Of a DNA stretch of 50,000 bases, positions 1 through 10,439 are shown one piece after another; within the stretch, counting starts at the first letter, position 1; the number at the start of each line of letters is the position of its first letter. The DNA is taken from the NCBI RefSeq assembly GCF_963678635.1, contig NW_026970601.1:1-50000 (forward strand), given 5' to 3'. The notes beneath the pieces were generated by a model. It saw nothing but the letters and a program-made list of their open reading frames with translations, ran no database searches and had not been told where the DNA came from. The stretch is from Symsagittifera roscoffensis (Eukaryota > Xenacoelomorpha > Acoela > Convolutidae). The position numbers were made by a program, and so were the translations under genes.

Positions 1-773
1 GATTAAATGACTATAACAAAAAGATTTGTTCGGATGTTTGTGGTGTTTTTGTGGAGAATCAAAAATATCAAAAAAACCAATGTGAGGCTCGATGGATAAA
101 GTTGCTTCATTTTTTCTCCTATTTTCGAATTCTGATTTTTTCGTAATTAAAGATTTTGTTCACGTTTTTCGTTATTTGAGGGATATGACCAAAAAGACAA
201 AAAGTTGGGTCTATTTTACCATAAAACACATAGCTGATAGCCACCAAAGGCTTAATCAGCTCGTAAAACTGCAAAGTGGGAACTAAACGACAGTTCAGAA
301 CGCATTTGGATTCATATTGTTTAATTTTCTTGAAGAACACAACAAAAGCCGGAAAGAGGCTAAATTAGATAAAATTGCTTCACTTCGGCCTGCGCCCCAT
401 TGATAGCCAACAATTTTGAATATAACTGATTAAGCTTAGCAATAAATATTTTACATTTAGGCTTTTTTGTGATTTCAGGGGTGGCGACTTTTAGATAAAG
501 CTATGCTATTATTTGGCTTTTTTTTGCTCCAAATACTTGAATTTTTTTTACTGCATTTGCTAATTTTTTATCATGTGCGCGCATTTTTTTCTGAAATGTT
601 CATGGTAATTCTTGGTAACATCTGCAACATATATATTATTTCAATCTTTGTTAATGGCAACTTTTTCTTGTTTTGTAATTGCAAGGAAGCAAAATATTTT
701 CGGTCTCATTTCTTTTATGATGTTCAATAGCAAAGTTTCGTAAATGATACATTTGAAAAGTTTTTGGTTAATA
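1..773. other. AT-rich flank, no gene supported
   Basis: Short open frames exist on both strands, but none has a convincing start, splice signal or compositional bias. The next exons of the minus-strand membrane-protein gene (exons at 780-1058 and 2205-2510) should lie here or beyond the left edge, because the exon at 780-1058 ends in a consensus GTAAGT donor. The minus-strand open stretch at about 119-340 could be one of them, but I could not support it with clear splice sites. Confidence 0.4.
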
Positions 774-779
774 ACTTAC

Positions 780-1058
780 TGGAATTTTGTCCAAACTGTT
801 TTCTACCCTGTCGATTCTGCTTGATATATATGCTAAATCACTCGCAACATTGTTTGAATGATAGGCCAAATCACTATCAACTCTCTGAATTTCGATTGAA
901 ATGTTTGTCAAACCGTCTGCAAGTCGAGCGAGATTTTCCGTAATACGAACGCTGTTTTCATCATTCACTCCTTGATTGGCGTCAGTGTGCTGTGCCTTGA
1001 CCTTTTTTGTTTCATTTGATAAAGAAATTGTCAGGAACAATAAAACGACAACCAACGC
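780..1058 (-). CDS. Internal exon: coiled-coil stalk of a type II membrane protein
   Basis: This 279-bp, 93-codon exon is bounded on the minus strand by a T-rich stretch ending ATATAG (acceptor, 1059-1060) and by GTAAGT (donor, 774-779). Both ends are phase 0. It begins with a hydrophobic run (LVVVLLFLTISL), then a polar linker, then a stretch with regular hydrophobic spacing (NLARLADGLTNISIEIQRV onward) that reads as a coiled coil. It joins in phase to the exon at 2205-2510, which ends in a membrane segment. The inferred topology is a short acidic cytoplasmic tail, one membrane pass, and an extracellular coiled-coil stalk, as in many type II receptors and lectins. The ligand-binding head would be on exons beyond the window. 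The family is not recognised. Confidence 0.55.
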
Positions 1059-2204
1059 CTATATAATTAAAAAAAAACCATTACAGAGAATAAATTACGA
1101 AAAGAAACTTATTTGAATTGGGCTTCTCATGTAGTTTAAGAAAAAATAACACAAATATTGAACTATCCTCTATCAAATGCCTCACAATCTTTGTTTCTTT
1201 CTGTTAGAAACAGTTTGACAAAACCATTAGTTTTCATTAAAAACTATTAGATTTAATACTGTTGCTTGTTTTCTTTCATCCTGTTTGGTGCCAACATTAC
1301 TAGTTTTGAGAAGGAGAGCGCGCGCCAAGAAAATGCAGTTTTTTGGTCAAAATTTTCAAAAAAAGTTCCTAAAAACGCCTTGTTGGCCTGTATTTTGAAA
1401 AATTTGCCTGCCGCGCAGAATTTTTTTCACAAAATACGGTCCTTAAACTATTTTACGAGATCTTGGAAAATCAAATTGGTCGACCTAGAAAAAAAAGTCC
1501 GCGAAATTAGCAATTTTTTTTCAAAAACATCCCCTCCCCTAGAAAAATTTTTGCGCACGCCACTGGATTCAAAATCTAAGGTAGATTAAACTGAATTCCT
1601 GATCTCTCACCAATGACTATAAAGTCCCTATTTGACCAAATTTTCTGCACCGCAGGCAAGTTTTGGAAAAAAATGTCAAAAAATGAGTTTTTTAAAAATT
1701 TTTGTTAAACTACATCTTGGCGCCAAAAGCGTCCTAAAAAATGGGTCAAAATGCTGCTCAACTGTAGCTACTGTGTTTTTTGTTTTAAATACTTCAATTC
1801 AGCATTTTCTTTCTTATTTTTTTTTTCAGTTACCACTACTACTATGTACTCTTAGATTGTGTCATTTGGATAGAATTAATATACCTCAGCACAACTCTTT
1901 CTTATCAATTGTAGTGTAACTTATCAAAAACTCCGGGAAATTCCTTGCACAAGAAAACGTAGTGGACCGCTGTCACGATGTCGTATCTAACTATAAAAAT
2001 TCGGTTCGAGTTGAAACTCCCCCCTAAAACGCTATATGGTGTCGGGATGTTATCTTCCTTCATTAAAACTGATCAAACTGTTTGAGAAACACTTCAATAA
2101 TGGTCAAATTTGTCATCATGCATTTTTAAAAACGGTCGCTCGAAATTTCAAACAACTTGATTAATTATTCCCACTTCATTTCCATAGTTTGAAATTGTAC
2201 TTAC
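1059..2204 (-). other. Probable intron between the two membrane-protein exons
   Basis: The stretch runs from the GTAAGT donor at 2199-2204 to the AG at 1059-1060 (minus strand). It contains two related segments in opposite orientation: around 1330-1450 and 1625-1750, both with a core close to GCCTGC(C/G)GCGCAGAA in a poly-A/T setting. These are possibly arms of an old inverted repeat. An additional exon inside this 1.1-kb stretch cannot be excluded, since the two hydrophobic runs together make an unusually long membrane segment. Confidence 0.45.
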
Positions 2205-2510
2205 TGCCAAGACAACAACGGCAATCACCAATGCGATCATCATAGCCATGAAACATTTCACAGGCCAATTATTCGGTTGCAGCTCTCTGTCTTCTTTTCG
2301 TCCGCCGCTGCGCTGAGTAATCGCCGGCTCCTCGTAAACATACTTGCTACCGGAAATCTGCTCATCTTGTTCAACTTTCGCCGACTCCTCATAAACGCTA
2401 TCTTCTCGCTTGTTACCGGAAATCTGCCCTTCTTCTTTGATGTTCGGGTTAGATTCAGTATTTTGAAGTTGGAAATCAACATCATCAGTTGATGTTTTGA
2501 AAGATGCCAT
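2205..2510 (-). CDS. First coding exon: cytoplasmic tail and membrane segment of a type II protein
   Basis: The ATG at 2508-2510 opens a 102-codon exon that ends in phase 0 at a GTAAGT donor (2199-2204). The first ~80 residues are hydrophilic and acid-rich (Glu, Asp, Asn) with repeated EEGQISG / DEQISG and VYEE elements. Then comes NNWPVKCF followed by a 16-residue hydrophobic stretch (MAMMIALVIAVVVLA), with no signal peptide at the N-terminus, so a type II orientation is likely. The VYEE repeats could be tyrosine-based signals; this is inference. It pairs with the coiled-coil exon at 780-1058. Confidence 0.55.
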
Positions 2511-2894
2511 TTGCGTGGTATCTATTAAACAAATTGGTTACCCCTTTTTTGAATGCGCTCGTAAAGTTTATGAATAACCACTGATACCAAAAGCTGCGCT
2601 CTATTTATCTTTTTCTTTTACTGTACGAATGTTCAAATATTGTCAAGAACGACTAAAAATCTGGCTTTCTACTTGGCTTATTAAAAAAAAAGTAGTAAAG
2701 TTAGATATTCTAAAAGACCATTCATAATCCAGTTAAAACTACTTTTGGTACTTTTATAAAATGCGCTCACATCATAGAAATCTCTGTCGGGTTAAAACTA
2801 GTTTTGTTGTACTTTTATCAATTTAATATCAGCTGTGAATTATATGTTATTTAAGAAAAATGCGTATTTAAGAAAAATCGAATTGTCATTCACA

Positions 2895-2930
2895 TGCAGA
2901 ACATTAATTTCTTGCAGAACATTAATTTCG
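2895..2930. repeat. Two 18-bp tandem units
   Basis: TGCAGAACATTAATTTC appears twice with an 18-base period (2895 and 2913). It lies at the downstream edge of the minus-strand proline-rich exon. Probably a chance slippage duplication. Confidence 0.6.
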
Positions 2931-3272
2931 GGGTTTTTTGCAGTTCTCATCTAAGCCAGAGAGCTTTCTTTGCTTTCCGGATACATGAGGTTGGTTATAA
3001 GGCTGACCCCCTGATGGCAAGTAAAAATTTGGGTTCGACGGGTAGTTATTGTAGGGCCCTGGATACTGTCCAGGTGCTGCTGATTGGTTGGTGGGTGTAA
3101 ACCCTGGTGTGTACTGGTACCCTTGTTGAAGAGGGGGAGGGGGTGCCATTTTTGGGTTTGTAGTGGTTGGGAACATATCCAGTTGGGTGTGGGGGCTGAT
3201 TAGGATGGACTGGTTGAGTCATCCGGGGAGGAGGTGGTGGGAATGTTTGGCTCGGACCCCAATTCGGCTGAC
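2922..3272 (-). pseudogene. Proline-rich exon with an apparent one-base frame break
   Basis: A minus-strand acceptor (TTTGCTGTTGTAG, AG at 3273-3274) is followed by coding-like DNA rich in Pro, Gln, Tyr and Gly: QTFPPPPPRMTQP, then NQPPHPTGY. The same composition continues in the neighbouring frame from about 3176 (APPPPLQQGYQYTPGFTP, NNYPSNPNFYLPSGGQP). The switch near 3165-3180 means a one-base indel, a short unrecognised splice, or a sequencing error. Pro/Gln/Tyr-rich tails are common in membrane-trafficking and RNA-binding proteins, but no family can be named. Low-complexity Pro codons can also fake coding in two frames, so confidence is modest. Confidence 0.35.
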
Positions 3273-3299
3273 CTACAACAGCAAACGACGTCATTTAGT

Positions 3300-4737
3300 T
3301 TGCAAGAGGTGTAACTTATTCGAGGCATAATCTGAACAATTTTTTTATATAGATTCTAAGACGAGAAAACGTGGAAAAGTTTGTTCTGTGCGCTGCTTTC
3401 AATTTTGCAGAATGAATTCCTAAAAAGGTTCATTTTATATTTTTTAACAAAAAAGCAGTCCTATTTGACAGTCCTAGAATGGTGGTGTAATAACACCGTT
3501 AAGTTTGTTAAAACCCTATAGAACAAAAAAAAACTTTTTAATAGTAGAGAAATGAAAACTGACTTGATTAGAATTTTTCAAAAACCGAATGTGAAAATTT
3601 CGGTGAGATGTAAACATTGGAGAAAAAAGATACTACGAAAAAATCAGCATAATAAAATGTCTTACTGTTGTGGTATCTAGAAACGTATCTAAAAAGCTCT
3701 GAATTTCATTCCTGTCAGTTTTTAAATCATTTTAAGAAAAGTTGGAAAAAGATTAGTTAGACAGTTGAACAGTTTTCGAGCTCACGTAATAATTGAAACT
3801 GTATGGTGTTTTTTATGTTTGATTTTTTTACTCGTCTACGATTATGATGTAGTTTGAAGAGTTCGTTGGATGTTTTTATTTTGCTGAGAGTTACAGATTC
3901 GCATTCATTGCGAATAACTTTACAAGAGAGTCTTTAAAAGTTCGTAAAAACTAGGCTCTTTTGAATTAATTTTTTTTGTTTTTACGTGTAATAAATGCAC
4001 TAATTCGAACTTTTTCTTGAAAATTGAGACTCTAGTTATTATGTTGATCTTGAAATCAATCTTTCCAATGTTTGATTTGGAAGTCGACCCATATATTAAA
4101 AAGCCTTTTTGAACAACAGGTTTGATGAATGGTTGATAAAACTGGTTCAGTTGCTGTTTTTTTAAATTCTTACGCATTTCACATTTAGTTCCTCAGAAAT
4201 ATTTAAACTGATTATTAACACTTCAATGTTATCTTTGAGTTCCAGTTTTTATACCGAGACTCAACTGAAAATTTTTTCAAACAGATTTTTGCTCTGTCTT
4301 TGTTAATCATTTTAATTTGTAGTTTTTTTTACGAAAGTACTTCGTAACAAAAAAGTTTTTTTCTACGAAGCACTTCATCCCTGCGTAACCACAAGGATTC
4401 ATCTTATGAGCGATTTTCAGAAGCCCTCTTTTGACACCAAAGATGCTTATCACAGCAAACCAGAAAACGTTGCCTAGTCACAGGAGTGCTGAGAAACCCG
4501 ATGTTCCTTGCTTCATTATATTTTTTGGGAAAAAAGAAAAAAAGTAATTCGCTCTGCAAACCGAAACCAATAAACGCTTTTTTGCATAACAAAAAAAACG
4601 TGTAATTAAATTTTTTTACCACTCGTTAAGCAGTTAGGGTTCTTTTTCATTAGGTGATAATGGTTAAAAAGTCTCATGTACAAAACAAACTCAGCAAAAT
4701 ATTTTGTATAGTTTCAGTTCAATTTCATTATTAAAGA
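3300..4737. other. Non-coding AT-rich stretch
   Basis: I see no supported gene. Two small dyads are present: ATTCGCA-TTCAT-TGCGAAT near 3897-3915, and TACGAA/TTCGTA near 4333-4350. The open frames here are scattered and lack splice or start context. Confidence 0.5.
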
Positions 4738-4974
4738 TCATCTGTACTGATATCTTCTGTATTGGCGTTTGTGATCCGGGGATGTTTTCCCATTCGAAGC
4801 TGAACTGCCGGCTGCATTGGCACTATCGTCGACTTTGAGCTTTAAGGCTCTTTTTTCAAGTTCATCTATATCATTTGAAAACCTTACCTTGAAAAATTTT
4901 TGTTGATTGTTAGGGTCAATGATGGCCACAGATGCCAACTTTTGGTAACCTTGGTCTACCAAGTGTGGCCTTCT
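4738..4974 (-). CDS. Possible terminal exon, hypothetical protein
   Basis: On the minus strand an AG at 4975-4976 is followed by 79 in-phase codons ending in TGA. The frame is closed by TAA a few codons upstream and has no ATG, so if real this is a last exon. The product would be hydrophilic: a mixed region with PNNQQKFFKVRF, a charged helix-like run (NDIDELEKRALKLKV), a Ser/Ala/Asn linker, and a basic Tyr/Arg C-terminus (KRQYRRYQYR). No family is recognised. The codon content is richer in G/C than the surroundings, which favours coding, but the acceptor has a weak pyrimidine tract. Confidence 0.3.
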   Translation of the reverse strand, partial: RRPHLVDQGYQKLASVAIIDPNNQQKFFKVRFSNDIDELEKRALKLKVDDSANAAGSSASNGKTSPDHKRQYRRYQYR

Positions 4975-5654
4975 CTGCTCTTATTTTGGGTACCATTGAA
5001 ACACATAGTTTGGTTTTTTTATTGTGTTATACTTCTTTTGCAGAATTTTTCCCGCGTGAAACACTTTGTCCTATGAATTTGCAAATCGCACTCGGGAAGA
5101 TGCTGTGAGTGTCTCCTGCTAGTACGTGGCATATATATTTTTTTCGTGTTTCAGTGTTTTTTTTTCAAAAAACTGGCAGAAACTCGCAGTGTTTCCTGAG
5201 TAACGTCTGAAACTCTCCTAGAGTTAAACGGCGGGCTTAAATCAATCACACAATGTTTGCTAGCATACCACTCTTGGGCTCTTAGAGGATCATCCATGTG
5301 TTCTTGCTTTTTTTTCTTCTAAATTGTCAATCCGTTTTTATTGTTTTTCAGTTGAGGCTCTTACTTTTACAACCAATATTAGTTCCAAAGATCTTTTTGG
5401 AGCAAATTAGCATCCTGATAACGCCAACTATTTGCTTGGTTAAGCAAGTCTATAACGTTTTTTATTTTTACTGATACAAATGTTGTGCTCAAACTTTGCT
5501 CTTTTCTGCTCAAAAACATAGCTTTCTCAACCTATTTTAAGAAATGATTGTTCTTTTGCTCATTACCCGCCGAATGCTCACTTTCTTCATTTCTTGCCGA
5601 CTTTTCTTCATCCTTTTGATAGAGCCGTCCAAGATCCTTCACTCGCCCATAAAT
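4975..5654. other. Non-coding stretch
   Basis: Nothing is supportable here. Homology to the element A 3' region begins at about 5655. Confidence 0.4.
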
Positions 5655-6140
5655 CACACACTACTTCCACAGTCGCACAGCTCGCCCACGAAAAACTGTT
5701 TAAATAATGAATTTCAAGTCTTAAATTTCACTGATAACAATTCTAACTTGTTTTCACACGTTTCAAACTTTCCTTTAACTCGGTTTGAACAGTTATATTG
5801 TAAACTGAACTAACCACGGAGCTTACTAACGCCACAAAACCCCAAATAATTAGCCTGACTAAGAAAGAAAGTCCCATGGTACCCAAAACGGATTCAACCC
5901 AGATAAAATCTGGATAAATTATTCTTTTGAAAGCCACTTTCTAGTTTTTTAAAACCAAATGAAACACAAAAAATTCGAAAGATAAACTCAAAACATGCTA
6001 ATCTACTTTTGAGAAAAAGACACAACCAAAACAAAAAGAGCAAATCACGTAATGAAAATGTAACAAAACTTGAACGAATAAAGAAACTCTGCACAAAAAG
6101 ATCTTACAATAAAGCCCACACCTGGCCTCACCAACCAGAG

Positions 6141-6169
6141 GGACGTCCTGAGCATGCTCTATAGCCGGC
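6141..6169 (+). promoter_or_regulatory. Conserved string of three palindromes (old copy)
   Basis: GGACGTCC (6141-6148), one base, GAGCATGCTC (6150-6159), TATA, GCCGGC (6164-6169). It is base-for-base identical to 35154-35182, whereas the surrounding sequence is diverged. Function is unknown; see findings. Confidence 0.6.
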
Positions 6170-6849
6170 CTAACTAATCTTGCTACAACCATGCTTTTTG
6201 ACCTACACTCTAATTTTGCTGAGAGTTGCTCTAGTGTGAGCGACTCTTCAAAAATACCCAAACTAAAGAATTAATGCTTTTGCGATATCAATCAAAAATA
6301 AGTCTTAACTAACATTTAACTAACAAGAGGTACTTATATAAATGCAATGTAAAAAGTAAAGATTTCTTAGAGCCCAAGGAACGAGCAGCAAAGGACATGA
6401 CAACCCGACTAGATTCCAACTCTGGAGTTGCAAATCTATTTGGTTTGCTGCCAAAGTCCCTAACCTAAAAAAAAAGATTTTAAGTATGGACTCAACATCG
6501 CAGCAAAGGAAACCCATTGAGCCAGATCAATGGCCATCTCGATGTTGATTTCACATACCGATCCTAGTCACTTGACACTTCACACGGAAAAGTCAAAATT
6601 CACCCTGCACATTAATGAAATCGATACAGCATCGCGTCGATCAGAAGTCTTGACACAATCGCCCAAGACCATCCACAATCAACGAGACCCATCTTGAAAA
6701 ACGATCAACACAGTCTTCTTCCATCTACACAAAAAAACTACATCTCTCCTCTCTCCAAGAAGTCACTGCTCACAACTTCTAAAGAAAACTACATCACCCC
6801 TCCTTCACTAAAATAAATAATTAAAAACTAAAAACTCTCTAAACCGAGG

Positions 6850-7258
6850 ATGGTCGCAACCAGTTCTGAACTAGTAATATAATATGAAAACCAATTATGT
6901 TATTGATAAAAGTATCACTATAAAATTTTTAAACTAACCAATCATAATCCATCTCTATTATTGACACTTATTTGTAAGTGCTGAAACTACTTGTTGTTTC
7001 AGCACCAGAGCAATTTGAATAAATCTTTGAAAACAGTTGTTCCCCTTCGCGACAAACTCCAACAACTAACTCGCAAAAACCAGTATACACTAGATCTATT
7101 GGGACTAGGAGATATCAGAGTAAGATTAATATCGGTATTAGACTAAGAAGTTGCACCAGTCTATCCGGTCGAAAATAGGATAGCGTGACGAACACAAGGT
7201 GTACCTTAACTGAAATGAGTACGGGAAAAAATGAGTACAGGAAAAAAGTCATAACTCA
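6850..7258 (+). repeat. Degenerate LTR of the old element A relative
   Basis: It starts TGGTCGCAACC and ends CATAACTCA, matching the TGGAACC start and CCTAACTCA end of the intact LTRs, at 409 versus 410 bp. Conserved blocks include CTAACCAATCAT, the hairpin CACTTATTTGTAAGTGCTGAA (first 20 bases at 6965), ATCGGTATTAGACTAAGAAG, and GATAGCGTGACGA. The polyadenylation signal AATAAA seen in the intact LTRs is degraded here. At the one base where the intact LTRs differ, this copy agrees with the 3' LTR. Confidence 0.85.
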
Positions 7259-7679
7259 CTTCTTCCTCAATATTTGCAAGTCTCTTCTGTTTGCCATCTC
7301 TTGTTTTATGAAGCGAATTTTATTATCGGTTATACTCGCCTTAAAAATCTTTCTCAGTGTTAGATATGTGATGAATTTTGATTTCATGGGTTAATTTTTC
7401 GGCGATTAAATTCACTGCAATCAATTATTTCACATGAATCTCTTTTGCTGGAAAATTTTCTTCTTTTGATGCCTCGGCGGCGATCGAAGTTTTTTGCTAC
7501 AACAACTGTTAACTCACCGACTCATCACTTCGTATATTTTATATTGTTTTCATTTTTTTTTGTTCGCTTAAATTTTTTCGCTTTTGCCCTTTTCTCCCAT
7601 TCTGATTTTCATCCCCTTTCAGCAATCTTTTCTGTTCATCTGAATCAACTACAACATCAAACTAGGTAAGATAACTACC

Positions 7680-8425
7680 CGTGTCAAAGTCCCAGACTCA
7701 TTTCCAGTTTTTCGCGACAAAATTTTGGCATTTCCAGACTTTCCAGACCAAAATTAGGCATGTCCAGACTTTTTCGACCATGATGATCCGTAGCAACTAT
7801 TGCGAACGAAGCGGAGGTGGCGCGACCAAAACATCGCGACTCATATTTGGTATGTCCAGACTCTAGCGACCAAGATTTGCCATTTCCAGACTTTTGCGAC
7901 CAAAAAACTAAGGCGCGACTATCGCGATCGAAGCGGAGGTGGCGCGACCAAAACATCGCGACTCATGTTTTGTATGTCCAGACTCTCGCGACCAAACGTG
8001 GCCATTTCCAGAGTTTCCATACCTAGATGGAGACGGCACGACTTTCCAGACAGCCCAGATAACGATGCATGTGGCTCGACTTTCCAGAACAACGTGGAGA
8101 CGGCGCCGTTTTCCAGGCCGAGGTGGAGACGGCGCAAATATTCAGATAAAGGCGAAGAGAGCGTGAATTTCCACACGATCGCGGACACGGAGCGACCAAG
8201 AATCAATTCCTCGCGACCAAGGCGGAAACGAGGCAACTTTCCAGACCAAATCAGAGACGGCGCGACTTTCCAGACCGGGGCGGAAACGGCGTCATTTTTC
8301 TGACCGAAATGTAGGTGGCGCGACCAATATTATTTTCCTCGCGAATGAGGTGGATACGGTGCGACTTTCCAGACCAGGGTGGAGACTTCATGACTTTCCG
8401 GACAAGGGCGGAGACGGCAGGATTT
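7680..8425. repeat. CpG-rich degenerate minisatellite
   Basis: Imperfect units are built on CCAGACT(T/C)TCGCGACCAA and, further right, on GGAGACGGCGCGACTTTCC (~30 bp). A higher-order period of 122 bp is clear at 7807 and 7929, where GAAGCGGAGGTGGCGCGACC and the following bases recur. It is far richer in C, G and CpG than the surrounding DNA. Several frames stay open over hundreds of bases (for example 7800-8303), which is a by-product of repeat units lacking stops, not evidence of a gene. Confidence 0.85.
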
Positions 8426-8749
8426 TAATGATTGTTTCATTTTTTTGACAACTTGAAGAAAAGCAACTGGTTCATAAGGGGACAGGCCTGTTGGCCTAAT
8501 ACATGTGTCGATGTATTTTGAATACTCGTTATTTCACGTTTTCTTCACTCAAATTTGCAATTGTCAACATCTTGCATTTATAGAAAGTTTTGGTTAGGCA
8601 AAATCGAAACTTTTTTCCCCATCAAATCACGTGGAGTTCGACATACTTCAAACTCGTAGGCAATATTTTTTCGTTTTAAAGCACACCCGGTTAAGGCAAT
8701 TAAATGCTACGCCCCCGGCTCATAGATTGACCAATTCTCTATTATTTAT

Positions 8750-8908
8750 ATGTCTCAATTGGATGCTTTTTTAAGGGGTGAAGAACTCATTGGCGAAGGA
8801 CCGAAAACAGAATTAGCCGAGAGTCAATTTTTGAATAAATCTATTGCCGGTCAACTAAAACGAATTAAACGAAACAGTTTTTTGCCTCTTTCATTCCGAA
8901 ACCCTTGA
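8750..8908 (+). CDS. Small ORF or exon, 52 aa, hypothetical
   Basis: The ATG at 8750 opens 52 codons ending in TGA. The product would be charged and looks natural: MSQLDAFLRGEELIGEG, then LAESQFLNKS, then a basic segment (GQLKRIKRNS), ending SFLPLSFRNP. Codon use is balanced, unlike the poly-A/T DNA around it. No family is recognised, and neither a promoter nor splice sites are evident. It may be a first exon, a real microprotein, or chance. Confidence 0.25.
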   Translation: MSQLDAFLRGEELIGEGPKTELAESQFLNKSIAGQLKRIKRNSFLPLSFRNP

Positions 8909-9224
8909 GAAACAAAACTTGTTCAAATCTGCCGGCGGTCATTGACTTTTTGAAAATGTTGCATATTTTTGCCATTTACATTTTCAGCCAATACTAATAT
9001 GAAGTCCCTGAAAAAGTCATTTCTTTCTTTGAATTTTTCCAATTTTTTTAAAGAATGAAATCTGATTGACTGATTTTCTTTTTTGGACATTCGATTCTTC
9101 GTCTCGAGGCAGCTAACTTAATGAAATTTAACCTGAAAATGAAAAAAAAAATCCTCAAATTATTTGTGAAAGTTACTCAAAAGATTTTAAAAAAGTGTCC
9201 CAGGAGTGTTTTAAACAACAGGGA
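8909..9224. other. Non-coding spacer before element B copy 1
   Basis: AT-rich with poly-A/T runs. Nothing is supportable. Confidence 0.4.
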
Positions 9225-9472
9225 CGACTGATTTCTTTTGAGACCTTATTATTGTCCGACCGTATTGGCACGAACCAATTCTAAGTATTTATATCTATTT
9301 ACTGTGTATTCTTAATTTTATTCATCTTATTATGAACCAAACCGATGGCCTGACTGTTGATAAACAAGGCCGAATATTATTGATCAGTTGAAGTGAATTC
9401 AAATTAAAGTTCAGTTCTTTCTCTCATCCAACATTTATTATAGATACTTAGCCAATCCGTTTGGATTCTTTA
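9225..9472 (+). repeat. 5' LTR-like end of element B copy 1
   Basis: ACTGATTTCTTTTGAGACCTTATT... at 9228 onward matches the reverse complement of about 48974-49080. The last part (TTAGCCAATCC..TTGGATTCTTTAA, 9449-9472) matches the reverse complement of 43950-43980. It ends directly against the primer-binding site. The exact left end is uncertain. Confidence 0.6.
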
Positions 9473-10350
9473 ATGGCGCAGTCCGCAGGATACAAGAACC
9501 CGCTGAGTATTCCACCATTCTGGTTGAAGGCATTTCTAGCACCACCACTTGAATTATCAAAATGGGCGGCAATTATGAAATTGGCCATATTTGACAAAGA
9601 TGGGATAGAGGTAGGAATTTTATTAAGAACGAGACCTCCTATGCTAGAACCAACCATACCAACCAACGTGGCTGAAATCAGTTTCAAAAAACAGAGACAC
9701 GGAAACGTAATAGAGGCATCAAAAATCAAGAAAAACTAGTCACTTGGTAAAATGACGTAATCAAAAGTAGTGACAAAGGAGTACTGGGGACGAAGGGGAC
9801 GGGATGCAAAAGTAAGAAGCTACATATTCCTGTGTCTGAGAGCAGAAGGGCAGAGGAAACTCCAACAAAAGAAACCAAGCGTCAAAGGCGAATGAGAATC
9901 CTAGAAGACATATTCGTGGTCATAAGAATCATAGCTTTCGAGAGGTACAGTTTATTTTGTCGGAAGCAACGGAAAAACAAGACGCTGGAGAACATTCCAG
10001 GCAATTCCAGGAAAAACGAGACGCTGGAGCAAATTCCAGGCAAAAAAGAATCCTATGAATACGCAACCAGGCTAGAGAAAGGCATGGAACATAGTGACAC
10101 GATGAAAACAAATCCGTTTTGAGCTCCAGCAGCCACAAACACACCACTGAAACAAGAACCGATGGGTTATATCGAGCCACGCGGGAGACGTAGGAGCCAA
10201 ATTAACGCAAACCAGAATAACCGAAGGGGCCGGGAAATCTGCGAGGTCGGAACAATTTTCCCCGGCGAACCTACAAACCACGTGGGCAACAAGTCCAACA
10301 GACAAGTCAAAAAAGCCGGCTATAATTGTGGCAGACAAACCACATGATAT
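9473..10350 (+). pseudogene. gag: gag remnant of element B copy 1
   Basis: The first stretch (9473-9739) reads MAQSAGYKNPLSIPPFW, then LAPPLELSKWAAIMKLAIF and DKDGIEVGILLRTRPP. This is the P-P-W-x-x-W pattern typical of the N-terminus of Ty3/gypsy Gag. After a frame break, 9832-10122 keeps an IAFERYSLFCRKQ helix motif and an LEKGMEHSDTM segment. Then 10162-10347 keeps GYIEPRGRRR and a degraded zinc-knuckle start (AGYNCGRQ). Several frameshifts and a missing middle show decay. Confidence 0.7.
9474..9493 (+). other. Primer-binding site overlapping the gag start, element B
   Basis: TGGCGCAGTCCGCAGGATAC follows the LTR end. TGGCGCAGTC is the core of the tRNA-Ser primer sites known from the Drosophila 17.6/297 group (established knowledge). 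The A before it makes the first ATG of gag (9473-9475), so primer site and gag start overlap. Copy 2 has the diverged equivalent at 48956-48975 (reverse strand). Confidence 0.55.
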
Positions 10351-10439
10351 CATGCCCCGCGAAAGACAAAATATTCACAAAATGAGCTAAACGAGGTCAT
10401 TTTGCAAAAGTTTTTTGATCATCAAAAGATAACTAGATG

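Larger units (their letters stand above)
5655..7258 (+). mobile_element. Old, truncated 3' end of an element A relative (3' non-coding region plus LTR)
   Basis: This stretch lines up with 34668-36247 of the intact element. Shared landmarks come in the same order: TCGCACAGCTCGCCCACGA (5675 / 34676), TTTCAAACTTTCCTTTAAC, the palindrome string at 6141-6169 / 35154-35182, CACCTCGATGTT / CATCTCGATGTTG, and then an LTR. The copies are clearly diverged by many substitutions and small indels, so this is an older insertion or a sister lineage. No internal coding part is present, so the 5' portion was lost or lies elsewhere. The minus-strand open frames in this region (5743-6517) are shadows of non-coding sequence. 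Confidence 0.8.

Noticed and set aside
7800-8303. Long open frame with an Arg-rich product in the CpG-rich minisatellite
   Set aside because: Several overlapping frames on both strands are open because the repeat unit lacks stops; the product is a translated tandem repeat without independent support.
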